DNA of 64,000 bases from JBJMHZ01 sp045807125 (GTDB taxonomy: Bacteria; Actinomycetota; Actinomycetes; JAWWOL01), in NCBI GenBank assembly GCA_045807125.1, contig JBJMHZ010000045.1:1-64000 (forward strand), given 5' to 3'. Each line of letters begins with the position of its first letter. Within the stretch, counting starts at the first letter, position 1. This document shows positions 42,783 to 51,236 of this stretch, piece after piece. The notes below the pieces were generated by a model. It had not been told where the DNA came from. It did no database searches and saw nothing but the letters and a program-made list of their open reading frames with translations. Both the position numbers and the translations under genes were made by a program.

Positions 42783-44261
42783 GTGAGGGGCCGAACGTAC
42801 GAGGTGCGCACCTACGGGTGCCAGATGAACGTGCACGACTCCGAGCGGATCGCCGGCCTGCTCGAGGAGGCCGGCTACCGGCGGGTGGGCGACGGCGACG
42901 TTCCTGACCTCGTCGTCTTCAACACCTGCGCGGTGCGGGAGAACGCCGACAACCGGCTGTACGGCAACCTCGGCCACCTCTACCCGGTCAAGCAGCGCAA
43001 GCCGGGGATGCAGATCGCCGTCGGCGGCTGCCTCGCGCAGAAGGACCAGGCGGCCGTCGTGCGCCGGGCGCCGTGGGTCGACGTCGTCTTCGGCACCCAC
43101 AACATCGGCTCGCTCCCCGTCCTGCTCGAGCGGGCGCGCATCGAGAACGAGGCGCAGGTCGAGCTGCTGGAGGCGCTCGAGACGTTCCCGTCCGCGCTGC
43201 CGGCGCGGCGGGAGTCGCCGTACGCCGCCTGGGTCTCGATCAGCGTCGGCTGCAACAACGCCTGCACGTTCTGCATCGTGCCGAGCCTGCGCGGCCGGGA
43301 GCGCGACCGGCGACCGGGCGACATCCTTGCGGAGGTGCGGGCGCTCGTCGAGCAGGGCGTCATCGAGGTGACCCTGCTCGGGCAGAACGTCAACTCCTAC
43401 GGCGTCGAGCTCGGCGACCGGTACGCCTTCGGCAAGCTGCTGCGGGCGTGCGGCGACATCGCCGGGCTGGAGCGCGTGCGGTTCACCAGCCCGCACCCGA
43501 AGGACTTCACCGACGACGTCATCGATGCGATGGCGCGGACGCCCAACGTCATGCACCAGCTGCACATGCCGCTGCAGTCGGGGTCGAACGAGGTGCTGCG
43601 CCGCATGCGGCGCAGCTACCGCCGCGAGCGCTACCTGTCCATCATCGAGCGGGTCCGCGCCGCGATGCCCGACGCGGCCATCACGACCGACATCATCGTC
43701 GGCTTCCCGGGCGAGACCGACGACGACTTCGAGCAGACGATGCGGACGGTGCGCGAGGCGCGCTTCGCGGGCGCCTTCACGTTCCAGTACTCCAAGCGGC
43801 CGGGCACCCCGGCCGCCGAGATGCCCGACCAGCTGCCGAAGGAGATCGTGCAGGAGCGGTACGAGCGGCTCGTCGCCCTCGTCGACGAGACCGCCTGGGA
43901 GCAGGGCAAGGCGCTCGTGGGCCGGACCCTCGACGTCCTCGTCGCGGTGGGCGAGGGGCGCAAGGACGGCGCGACGCACCGCCTCTCTGGCCGGGCGCCC
44001 GACAACCGGCTCGTGCACCTGGCCACCGTCGACGCCCGCCCCGGCGACGTGGTGACCTGCGAGGTGACGTACGCGGCGCCGCACCACCTGGTCGCCGACC
44101 GGGTGCTGGGCGTGCGGCGCACCCGCGCCGGCGATGCCTGGCAGGCCCGTGACGGCCGCGGGCCGGCGACCCCCGGCGTCCCGCTCGGCATGCCCTCCCT
44201 CGGGGCGCCCCGGCCGGCGGCCGCCGCCGCCGGATCCGCGCCCTGCGCCGGCTGCGGCTGA
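42783..44261 (+). CDS. miaB: tRNA-2-methylthio-N6-dimethylallyladenosine synthase
   Basis: 492 residues. Adds the 2-methylthio group to i6A37 of tRNA. N-domain Cys in TYGCQMNVHDSER, NTCAVRENAD and VGGCLAQKD; radical-SAM triad CNNACTFCIVPSLRG; LLGQNVNSYG; MPLQSGSNEVLRRMRR; C-terminal TRAM domain. A ~30-residue Ala/Gly/Pro tail ends CAGCG, longer than usual. Same pathway as miaA two genes downstream. Confidence 0.95.
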   Translation: MRGRTYEVRTYGCQMNVHDSERIAGLLEEAGYRRVGDGDVPDLVVFNTCAVRENADNRLYGNLGHLYPVKQRKPGMQIAVGGCLAQKDQAAVVRRAPWVDVVFGTHNIGSLPVLLERARIENEAQVELLEALETFPSALPARRESPYAAWVSISVGCNNACTFCIVPSLRGRERDRRPGDILAEVRALVEQGVIEVTLLGQNVNSYGVELGDRYAFGKLLRACGDIAGLERVRFTSPHPKDFTDDVIDAMARTPNVMHQLHMPLQSGSNEVLRRMRRSYRRERYLSIIERVRAAMPDAAITTDIIVGFPGETDDDFEQTMRTVREARFAGAFTFQYSKRPGTPAAEMPDQLPKEIVQERYERLVALVDETAWEQGKALVGRTLDVLVAVGEGRKDGATHRLSGRAPDNRLVHLATVDARPGDVVTCEVTYAAPHHLVADRVLGVRRTRAGDAWQARDGRGPATPGVPLGMPSLGAPRPAAAAAGSAPCAGCG

Positions 44262-44935
44262 TGCCGCTCGTGGCGGCCGCCGCGTGCCCGCACCCGCCGC
44301 TGCTCGTCCCCGAGCTGGCCGCCGGCGCGGCGCCGGAGCTAGCCGAGCTGCGGGCGGCCTGCCGGCTCGCGGTCGGCCGGGCCTGCGAGGCGGCGCCGGG
44401 CATGATCTACGTCGTCGGCGCCGACGACCCGCTGCGGGCCAGGTCGTTCGCGCCCTGGGGCGTCGAGGTGCCGGTCGACGTGCCCGAGCCGCTGCCCCTG
44501 GCACTGCTCGTCGGCGGATGGCTCACGGCGGGGCTGACCCGGTCGTTCGTCGCCGTCGACCCGGCGCTCGAGCCCGCCGACTGCGCGGAGCTCGGCGCCG
44601 AGCTGGCCGCGAGCGCCGGGCGCGTTGCGATCGTCGCGATGGGCGACGGCAGCGCCCGCCGCAGCGAGCGCGCGCCCGGGCACCTCGACCAGCGGGCGCA
44701 GGGCTACGACACGGTGGTCGAGCGGGCGCTCGCCGACGCCGACGCCGCGGCCCTGCTGGCGCTCGAGCCGGAGCTGGCGACGGACCTGCTTGCGGCCGGA
44801 CGCCCCGCCTGGCAGGTCCTGGCCGGCGCCGCGGCAGGCTCGCCGGGCCTCGCCGGCGAGCTCCTGCTCGCCACCGCGCCGTACGGCGTGGGCTACGCGG
44901 TGGCGACCTGGCTGGAGGCGGGGCGGGCAGGGTGA
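44261..44935 (+). CDS. Class III extradiol dioxygenase (LigB)-like protein
   Basis: 224 residues. Opens with AAAACPHPPLLVPEL-type sequence (LVAAAACPHPPLLVPELA) and contains VAIVAMGDGSARRSERAPGHLD, the pattern of LigB/MEMO-fold proteins. This family lies between miaB and miaA across actinobacteria, but no tRNA role is proven. The His of CPHPP and the Asp/His of GDGS...PGHLD are plausible metal ligands. It starts on the miaB stop (TGATG) and overlaps miaA (GTGA), so the three are translated together. Confidence 0.8.
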   Translation: MPLVAAAACPHPPLLVPELAAGAAPELAELRAACRLAVGRACEAAPGMIYVVGADDPLRARSFAPWGVEVPVDVPEPLPLALLVGGWLTAGLTRSFVAVDPALEPADCAELGAELAASAGRVAIVAMGDGSARRSERAPGHLDQRAQGYDTVVERALADADAAALLALEPELATDLLAAGRPAWQVLAGAAAGSPGLAGELLLATAPYGVGYAVATWLEAGRAG

Positions 44936-45909
44936 GCGGGGCGAGCGGGGCGAGCGGGGCAAGCAGGGTCGTGGCGGTGGTCGGTCCGACCGCGGCCGGC
45001 AAGTCCGAGCTCGCCGTCGACCTGGCGCTCGCGCTCGGCGGCGAGGTGGTCAACGCCGATTCCATGCAGCTCTACCGAGGCATGGACGTCGGCACGGCGA
45101 AGCTCGCCCCCGCTTTGCGCCGCGGCGCTCCCCACCACCTGCTCGACGTGTGGGACGTGACCGAGACGGCGAGCGTCGCGGCGTACCAGATGCTGGCGAG
45201 GTCGTGCATCGATGCGGTGCTCGCCCGGGGGCGCGTCCCGATCGTCGTCGGCGGGTCGGGGCTGTACGTGCGGGCCGCCCTCGACGACCTGCGGTTCCCC
45301 GGCACTGACGCCGCGGTGCGGGCCGCCCTCGAGGCGGAGCTGGCGGCCGAGGGCCCGCAGGCGCTGCACGCCAGGCTCGCGGCGCTCGACCCGGCTGCCG
45401 CGGCCGCCATCCTGGCGACCAACGGCAGGCGCATCGTCCGGGCGCTCGAGGTCGTCGAGCTGACCGGCGCCCCGTTCACCGCCGCGCTGCCCGGTCACCG
45501 CTCCGTCTACGAGACGGCGTTCGTCGGGGTCGACCTCGACCTCGCCGACCTCGACCGCCGGATCGAGCTGCGGGTCGACCGGATGTGGGAGCGCGGCCTC
45601 GTCGATGAGGTGCGCCGGTTGGCCGCCGCCGGCCTGCGCGAGGGCCGGACCGCGAGCCGCGCGCTCGGCTACCAGCAGGTCCTGGCGCTCCTCGACGGCG
45701 ACGGCGACAGCGACGAGGACGAGGCGCGCGACCGGACCAAGCGGGCGACCCGGCGGTTCGCCAGGCGGCAGCGCTCGTGGTTCCGCCGCGACCCGCGGAT
45801 CAGCTGGCTGCCGGCTGGGCCGAGGCTCGCCGAGCGGGCGCTGCGGGTCGTCGCCGGTGGCCCCGGCGCCACGGGCGCGGCGGCGCTCGCGCGTACCATC
45901 GGCGAGTGA
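44932..45909 (+). CDS. miaA: tRNA dimethylallyltransferase
   Basis: 325 residues. Prenylates A37 of tRNAs reading UNN codons, making the MiaB substrate. P-loop VVGPTAAGKSEL, DSMQLYRGMDVGTAK, ASVAAYQ, VVGGSGLYVRAALDDL, NGRRIVRALEV, RIELRVDRMWERGLVDEV, RTASRALGYQQ and TRRFARRQRSWFRRD. N-terminal GASGASGAS is encoded by a 9-bp repeat right after the start. GTG overlaps the LigB-like stop. Confidence 0.95.
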   Translation: MSGASGASGASRVVAVVGPTAAGKSELAVDLALALGGEVVNADSMQLYRGMDVGTAKLAPALRRGAPHHLLDVWDVTETASVAAYQMLARSCIDAVLARGRVPIVVGGSGLYVRAALDDLRFPGTDAAVRAALEAELAAEGPQALHARLAALDPAAAAAILATNGRRIVRALEVVELTGAPFTAALPGHRSVYETAFVGVDLDLADLDRRIELRVDRMWERGLVDEVRRLAAAGLREGRTASRALGYQQVLALLDGDGDSDEDEARDRTKRATRRFARRQRSWFRRDPRISWLPAGPRLAERALRVVAGGPGATGAAALARTIGE

Positions 45910-45920
45910 GCGACCAGTGA
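45894..45920 (+). promoter_or_regulatory. -10 and 4-codon mini-ORF duplicating the dapF start
   Basis: TACCAT (45894-45899) ends 6 nt before GTG 45906, which reads GTG AGC GAC CAG TGA (Val-Ser-Asp-Gln-stop). That stop overlaps the real dapF GTG at 45917, which also begins GTG AGC GAC CAG. The 11-bp GTGAGCGACCA is thus a direct repeat spanning the miaA stop and the dapF start. Confidence 0.55.
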
Positions 45921-46816
45921 GCGACCAGGGGTTGCCGTTCGTCAAGGGCCACGGCACCGAGAACGACATCGTCCTGCTGCCCGACCTCGACGCGGCGCTG
46001 GACCTGCCGGCGGCCGTGGTGCGGGCGATCTGCGACCGCAGGGCCGGCATCGGGGCCGACGGGCTCATCCGCGTGGTGCCCACGGCGGCGGTGCCCGAGG
46101 TGGCGCACCTCGCGTCGGGGGCGCCGTGGTTCATGGACTACCGCAACGGTGACGGCAGCGTCGTCGAGATGTGCGGCAACGGGGTGCGCGTGCTCGCCCG
46201 CTACCTCGTCACGGCCGGCCTCGTTGCGCCCGGCACCTTCGAGGTCGCCACCCGCGACGGGGTCAAGCGGCTGACCGTCACCGCGCCGGACGACGACGTG
46301 GCCGTCGACATGGGGCCGCCTCGGCTGCTCGGCATGGAGGAGGTCCACGTCGTCGTCGCCGACCGCCGCTATCTCGGGATGGCGATCTCGATGGGCAACC
46401 CCCACCTCGTCGTGCCGGTGGCCGATCTGGCCGAGGCCGGTGACCTCGCCGCGGTGCCGCCGGTCGACCCGCCGGAGGCCTTTCCCGACGGCGTCAACGT
46501 GGAGTTCGTGCTCGGCCGCGGCCCCGGCCGCATCGCGATGCGGGTGCACGAGCGAGGCGTGGGGGAGACCCGCTCCTGCGGCACCGGTGCCTGCGCCGCG
46601 GCGGTCGCGGCCGGCCGGTGGTGGGAGCCGGGACGCCCGGTGCGCTGCGCGGTCGACCTGCCCGGCGGGCGGCTCACCGTGGTCGAGGAGGCGGACGGGC
46701 ACCTGTCGCTGTCCGGCAACGCCGTCCTCGTCGCCGAGGGCCGGCTGCGGCCGTCCTGGCTGGCGGCCATGACCGACGCGGCCGGCGAGCCGGTGGAGGC
46801 CGGTCGCGCCGGCTGA
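45917..46816 (+). CDS. dapF: Diaminopimelate epimerase
   Basis: 299 residues. Converts LL-DAP to meso-DAP, the cross-linking residue of DAP-type peptidoglycan. Both catalytic Cys are present: EMCGNGVRVLARYL and RSCGTGACAAAVA. Other signatures: FVKGHGTENDIVLL, DRRAGIGADGLI, NPHLVVPV, NVEFVLG, RVHERGVGET and LSGNAVLVAEG. The start is defined by homology (short FVKGHGTEND lead). Confidence 0.95.
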   Translation: MSDQGLPFVKGHGTENDIVLLPDLDAALDLPAAVVRAICDRRAGIGADGLIRVVPTAAVPEVAHLASGAPWFMDYRNGDGSVVEMCGNGVRVLARYLVTAGLVAPGTFEVATRDGVKRLTVTAPDDDVAVDMGPPRLLGMEEVHVVVADRRYLGMAISMGNPHLVVPVADLAEAGDLAAVPPVDPPEAFPDGVNVEFVLGRGPGRIAMRVHERGVGETRSCGTGACAAAVAAGRWWEPGRPVRCAVDLPGGRLTVVEEADGHLSLSGNAVLVAEGRLRPSWLAAMTDAAGEPVEAGRAG

Positions 46817-46864
46817 TCCCGGCCGGGTGGGCGAAACGGGCTGTCACCTCGCTCGCGGGCGTGC

Positions 46865-46931
46865 CACCATTCCCGGGATGACCTCGGCCGCCGGAGGCGT
46901 TGACCGTATCGATGACCGCTCCCATCCCTGA
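46865..46931 (+). promoter_or_regulatory. -10-like hexamer and 17-codon upstream ORF before hflX
   Basis: CACCAT (46865-46870) lies 7 nt before ATG 46878, which opens MTSAAGGVDRIDDRSHP-stop (46878-46931). The ORF spans the hflX ribosome-binding site and overlaps the hflX start in another frame. It could be a leader peptide. Confidence 0.35.
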
Positions 46932-48414
46932 CTCCGTCCCTGCTGCCTTCGCCCCCGACCCGGCGCGCGAGCCCGAGATCGATCTGCCCGACCCGCCGGC
47001 CGGGCAGATCGACCCCGTGGACCCCGATGCCCGCCTGCACGATCTCGACGGCGAGGGCCTCGAGCGCGCCGAGCGCGCCGCCCTGCGCCGCGTCGCCGGC
47101 CTGGCGACCGAGCTCGAGGACGTCACCGAGGTCGAGTACCGGCGGCTCCGGCTCGAGCGGGTCGTCCTCATTGGCGTGTGGACCACCGGCACGCTGGAGG
47201 AGGCCGAGAACTCGCTGGTCGAGCTCAAGCAGCTCGCCGAGACCGCCGGCTCCCAGGTGCTCGAGGGCCTCGTCCAGCGCCGCGACCGGCCCGACCCGGC
47301 CACCTACGTCGGCTCCGGCAAGGCGAAGGAGCTGCGCGAGGTGGTGCTCGCGACCGGCGCCGACACGGTGATTTGCGACGGCGAGCTGACCCCTGGCCAG
47401 CTGCGCCAGCTCGAGGACATCGTGAAGGTGAAGGTCGTCGACCGCACCGCGCTGATCCTCGACATCTTCGCCCAGCACGCGCGCAGCCGAGAGGGCAAGG
47501 CGCAGGTCGAGCTGGCCCAGCTCGACTACATGCTGCCCCGCCTGCGCGGCTGGGGCGAGGCGCTCAGCAGGCAGGCCGGTGGCCGCGTCGGCGCGGCCGG
47601 CGGCGGCATCGGCACCCGCGGCCCCGGCGAGACGAAGATCGAGACCGATCGGCGCCGGATCCGCTCGCGGATCTCCCGCCTGCGCCGCGAGATCGGTGGC
47701 ATGCGCACCGCCCGCGACGTGAAGCGGCAGGAGCGCAAGCGGCACGCGGTGCCCTCCGTCGCGATAGCCGGCTACACCAACGCCGGCAAGTCGTCGCTGC
47801 TCAACCGGCTCACCGGCGCCGGGGTGCTGGTCGAGAACGCGCTGTTCGCGACCCTCGATCCGACGGTCCGGCGCGCGGAGGCCGCCGACGGCCGGCACTT
47901 CACGCTCACCGACACGGTCGGCTTCGTCCGGCACCTGCCGCACCAGCTCGTCGAGGCGTTCCGCTCGACGCTGGAGGAGGTCGCCGAGGCCGACCTCATC
48001 GTCCACGTCGTGGACGGCTCGCACCCCGACCCCGAGTCGCAGCTCGTCGCCGTGCGGGAGGTGCTCGGCGAGATCGGCGCGCTCGACGTCCCCGAGATCG
48101 TCGCCGTCAACAAGGCCGACGCGGCCGATCCCGCCGTGCTGGCCCGGCTGCAGCGGGTCGAGCCGGGGTGCGTCCTCGTCTCGGCGCTCACCGGGCAGGG
48201 GCTGACCGAGCTGCGCGAGCGCATCGAGCAGCAGCTGCCCCGGCCCGACGTCGAGGTCTGCGCGCTGCTGCCGTATTCCCGCGGCGACCTGCTCTCGCGG
48301 ATCCACGAGGAGGGCGACCTCCTGGCGCCGGCCGAGCACACCGCGGAGGGCACCAGGGTCCGCGCCCGCGTCCGCCGCGGCCTCGCCGCGGAGCTCGCTC
48401 CGTACGTGGCCTGA
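46912..48414 (+). CDS. hflX: Ribosome-associated GTPase HflX
   Basis: 500 residues from ATG 46912; TTG 46900 adds four and sits closer to GGAGG (46893-46897). Splits stalled or hibernating 70S ribosomes. The HflX domain (TYVGSGKAKELREVV, RTALILDIFAQHARSREGKAQVELAQL, IGTRGPGETKIETDRR) is followed by the GTPase domain: G1 GYTNAGKSSLLN, DTVGFVRHLPHQLVEAFRSTLEEV, NKAD. A ~45-residue acidic/Pro N-terminal extension is typical of actinobacterial HflX. Confidence 0.95.
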   Translation: MTAPIPDSVPAAFAPDPAREPEIDLPDPPAGQIDPVDPDARLHDLDGEGLERAERAALRRVAGLATELEDVTEVEYRRLRLERVVLIGVWTTGTLEEAENSLVELKQLAETAGSQVLEGLVQRRDRPDPATYVGSGKAKELREVVLATGADTVICDGELTPGQLRQLEDIVKVKVVDRTALILDIFAQHARSREGKAQVELAQLDYMLPRLRGWGEALSRQAGGRVGAAGGGIGTRGPGETKIETDRRRIRSRISRLRREIGGMRTARDVKRQERKRHAVPSVAIAGYTNAGKSSLLNRLTGAGVLVENALFATLDPTVRRAEAADGRHFTLTDTVGFVRHLPHQLVEAFRSTLEEVAEADLIVHVVDGSHPDPESQLVAVREVLGEIGALDVPEIVAVNKADAADPAVLARLQRVEPGCVLVSALTGQGLTELRERIEQQLPRPDVEVCALLPYSRGDLLSRIHEEGDLLAPAEHTAEGTRVRARVRRGLAAELAPYVA

Positions 48415-48505
48415 CCCGCCGCACGCCTGGTCGCCGCCCGAGCGCCCGGCAGAAACAGTCCGGTCCGGCTATTGGCGCGGCCGCTTCGCTGCCGATGCAT
48501 ACCCC

Positions 48506-51232
48506 ATGCAACCGTTGGGGCGGGACGCAAGCAGCGCGTCCGTCGTGGCAGTTTGTGGTGCCTTGCTGGGCATCGTGGCCTTTGCCGTCCCTGGTGGGCT
48601 GGCCGGCGGGTGGGTCACCGGTCCTGGGCTCGCGGCGATGGCGGCGGTCGCGGCCGCCGGTTGCCTCGAGCGGATGCGCAGGGACGGGCCGGACACCGCG
48701 CTCGCATGGGGCGCGCTGCTCGCCGTCGTGGTCATCGAGGCGGCCGCGCACCTGATCGCCTGGTGGCGCCCGGGGACGGGCGTCGGCACCGTGCACGTCG
48801 TCGCCGTCGGCCTGCTCGCGGCGGCGCTCGCCGCTCTGCCGGGGGCCGCGGCCGCCGGGCGCGGCTGGCGGCTGGCTGGCGACGGGCTCGGCGCCGGCTT
48901 CGCGTTCGCGTTCCTCGCCGGGCGGCCGCTGCTCGCCGCGATCCCGCCGTCGGGGGACGGCCGCAGCGCCGCGGCCGCGCACCTGCTCGCCGGCGTGCTG
49001 GTCGGGACGGCCGCGGTCCTGGTGCTCTCCCGCCTGCGCAGCCCCGGCGGCGCCCGGACCGTCGTGGTCGTCGCTCTCACCCTCGCCGGGCTCGCCGCGT
49101 CGGCCGGCGACATCGCCGTCCTCATCGAGCGGCTGCGCGGCACCGGGCCCCTGGTCGGGCGGGGAGAGCTGGGCTGGCTCGTCGCGGTGACGTTCGTCGC
49201 GGTGGCCGCCCGCAGCGGCCCGACGCAGGACGGTGGCGACGTCACGCCGCTGCGCGAGCACGTGGCGGTGGCGAGCCTCGTGCTGCCGCCGTCGGCCGTC
49301 GCGCTGATCGCTGGCTGGCTGGTCTGGCGGGGGCACGACCTCGACGGGGCGGACTCGGTCGCCCTCCTGGGACTGGCCAGCGCCGTGCTGCTGAGGCATG
49401 CGATCGCGCGGATGGACTACGTCGTCATCACCCGCACGCTCGAGGCGAAGGTGGCCGAGCGCACCCTCGCCCTCGTCACGCGCGAGCAGTGGTTCCGCTC
49501 GCTGGTGCAGCACTCCTCGGACGTCCTGACGGTGCTGGACGAGGCCGGCATCATCCGCTACCAGTCACCGGCCGCGACCCGCGTGCTCGGGCACGACCCG
49601 GCGCTGCTCCTGGGCACGTCGTTCACCTTCCTCATCCGGCCGGGCGACGTGCAGCGGCTGCAGCAGGCGCTGGCCGAGGCGATCCGGGTGCCGCGAGCCA
49701 CCTTCGTCATCGAGTTCGCGATCTGGCACAAGGAAGGCCGCTGGTGCGAGACGGAGACGACCATCACGTCGCTGCTCGACGACGCGGACATCAGGGGGCT
49801 CGTCCTCAACACCCGTGACATCGGCGAGCGCAAGCGGCTGGAGGACGCGCTCACCCACCAGGCGTTCCACGACAACCTGACCGGACTCGCCAACCGGGTG
49901 CTGTTCTCCGACCGCGTCGCGCAGGCGCTGACCCGGGCGCGGCAGCACTCCCAGGTCGCCGTGCTCTTCCTCGACCTCGACGGCTTCAAGGCCGTGAACG
50001 ACGGCCAGGGGCACGCGGTCGGCGACCAGCTGCTCGGCCTGGTGGCGGAGCGGCTGGTGCACTGCGTACGGCCGTCCGACACGGTGGCCCGGCTGGGCGG
50101 CGACGAGTTCGGCGTCCTCGTCCTCGCCGAGGACTGCGCGCGCACCGCGGCATGGATCGCTGATCGGGTCAGGGAAGCGATCACGCAGCCGTTCGTCATC
50201 GACGGGCGGGAGATCTGCATCGGCGTCAGCACCGGCATCGCGCTCAACCTGACCGCCTTCGAGTCCGCCGACGTGCTGCTGCGCAACGCCGACGTGGCGA
50301 TGTACAAGTCCAAGGCCAAGCGGGACGGCGGCTGGGTGCGCTTCGAACCGGGCATGCGCGACGCGCTGCTCGACCGGCTCGAGATGGAGCACGACCTCAA
50401 GCTCGCCCTCAGCCGCGGCGAGTTCGCCGTGTACTTCCAGCCGACGGTCGAGCTGGTGAACGGCTACATCGTCGGCACCGAGGCGCTGCTGCGCTGGCAC
50501 CATCCGCGCCGCGGCACCGTCGCCCCCGAGCAGTTCATCGGGCTCGCCGAGGAGTCGGGGCTGATCACCGCCGTGGGCGAGCACGTGCTGCGCGAGGCCT
50601 GCCGCCAGGGGGTTCGCTGGCAAGCCTGGGCCGCGCCCGGCCAGTACTTCCACGTCGCGGTGAACATCTCCGCCCGCCAGCTCGCGCCCGGCCTGGTCGA
50701 GACCGTGCGGCAGGCGCTCGCCGAGTCCGGCCTGCCGCCGGGCGCGCTCGTCCTCGAGATCACCGAGAGCCTGCTGGTCGAGCGGACCGACGAGGTGCTG
50801 GCCCTGCTGCACCAGCTGAAGGCGCTCGGCATCCGGCTGGCGATCGACGACTTCGGCACCGGCTACTCGTCGCTGTCGTACCTCTCGCGCTTTCCCGTCG
50901 ACGTCCTCAAGATCGACAAGTCGTTCGTCGACGCGGTGGCGGCGCGCGGCCAGCAGACCGAGCTGGCCAACACGATCATCCATCTCGGCCGGTCCCTGCA
51001 CCTGTCGACCGTGGCGGAGGGCATCGAGACGCAGGCGCAGCACGCCACCCTGAAGGCGATGGGCTGCGACTACGGCCAGGGCTTCCTGTTCGCACGGCCG
51101 CTGCCCCCGGCGGGGCTGGACGAGCTGCTGAGCTGCCGCGTCGTCCCCGAGCGCCCGCGCGAGCCCACCGTGGCGGCGCCGCGGGTGGGCGGCGAGCAGG
51201 AGCCCGCCCGCTGGGACGCGCTCGCGCTCTGA
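48506..51232 (+). CDS. Membrane GGDEF-EAL protein with PAS domain (c-di-GMP turnover)
   Basis: 908 residues. About eight hydrophobic segments (1-~300) form a membrane sensor; a PAS domain (~325-440: FRSLVQHSSDVLTVLDEAGII) follows. GGDEF domain: active site RLGGDEFGVL (~531), preceded by RPSD at the I-site position (RxxD, five residues before GGDEF). EAL domain: EALLRWHHP (~659), ITESLLVE, DDFGTGYSSLSYL, KIDKSFV, EGIET, all catalytic residues present. It could both make and break c-di-GMP. Converges with the SDR gene 4 nt downstream. Ligand of the sensor is unknown. Confidence 0.92.
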   Translation: MQPLGRDASSASVVAVCGALLGIVAFAVPGGLAGGWVTGPGLAAMAAVAAAGCLERMRRDGPDTALAWGALLAVVVIEAAAHLIAWWRPGTGVGTVHVVAVGLLAAALAALPGAAAAGRGWRLAGDGLGAGFAFAFLAGRPLLAAIPPSGDGRSAAAAHLLAGVLVGTAAVLVLSRLRSPGGARTVVVVALTLAGLAASAGDIAVLIERLRGTGPLVGRGELGWLVAVTFVAVAARSGPTQDGGDVTPLREHVAVASLVLPPSAVALIAGWLVWRGHDLDGADSVALLGLASAVLLRHAIARMDYVVITRTLEAKVAERTLALVTREQWFRSLVQHSSDVLTVLDEAGIIRYQSPAATRVLGHDPALLLGTSFTFLIRPGDVQRLQQALAEAIRVPRATFVIEFAIWHKEGRWCETETTITSLLDDADIRGLVLNTRDIGERKRLEDALTHQAFHDNLTGLANRVLFSDRVAQALTRARQHSQVAVLFLDLDGFKAVNDGQGHAVGDQLLGLVAERLVHCVRPSDTVARLGGDEFGVLVLAEDCARTAAWIADRVREAITQPFVIDGREICIGVSTGIALNLTAFESADVLLRNADVAMYKSKAKRDGGWVRFEPGMRDALLDRLEMEHDLKLALSRGEFAVYFQPTVELVNGYIVGTEALLRWHHPRRGTVAPEQFIGLAEESGLITAVGEHVLREACRQGVRWQAWAAPGQYFHVAVNISARQLAPGLVETVRQALAESGLPPGALVLEITESLLVERTDEVLALLHQLKALGIRLAIDDFGTGYSSLSYLSRFPVDVLKIDKSFVDAVAARGQQTELANTIIHLGRSLHLSTVAEGIETQAQHATLKAMGCDYGQGFLFARPLPPAGLDELLSCRVVPERPREPTVAAPRVGGEQEPARWDALAL

Positions 51233-51236
51233 CCGG

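Noticed and set aside
44261..44935. Second active extradiol dioxygenase equivalent to the YgiD-like gene
   Set aside because: It shares only the N-terminal CPHPP and a GDGS-like motif; the full metal-ligand set seen at 59316-60197 is not clear here.
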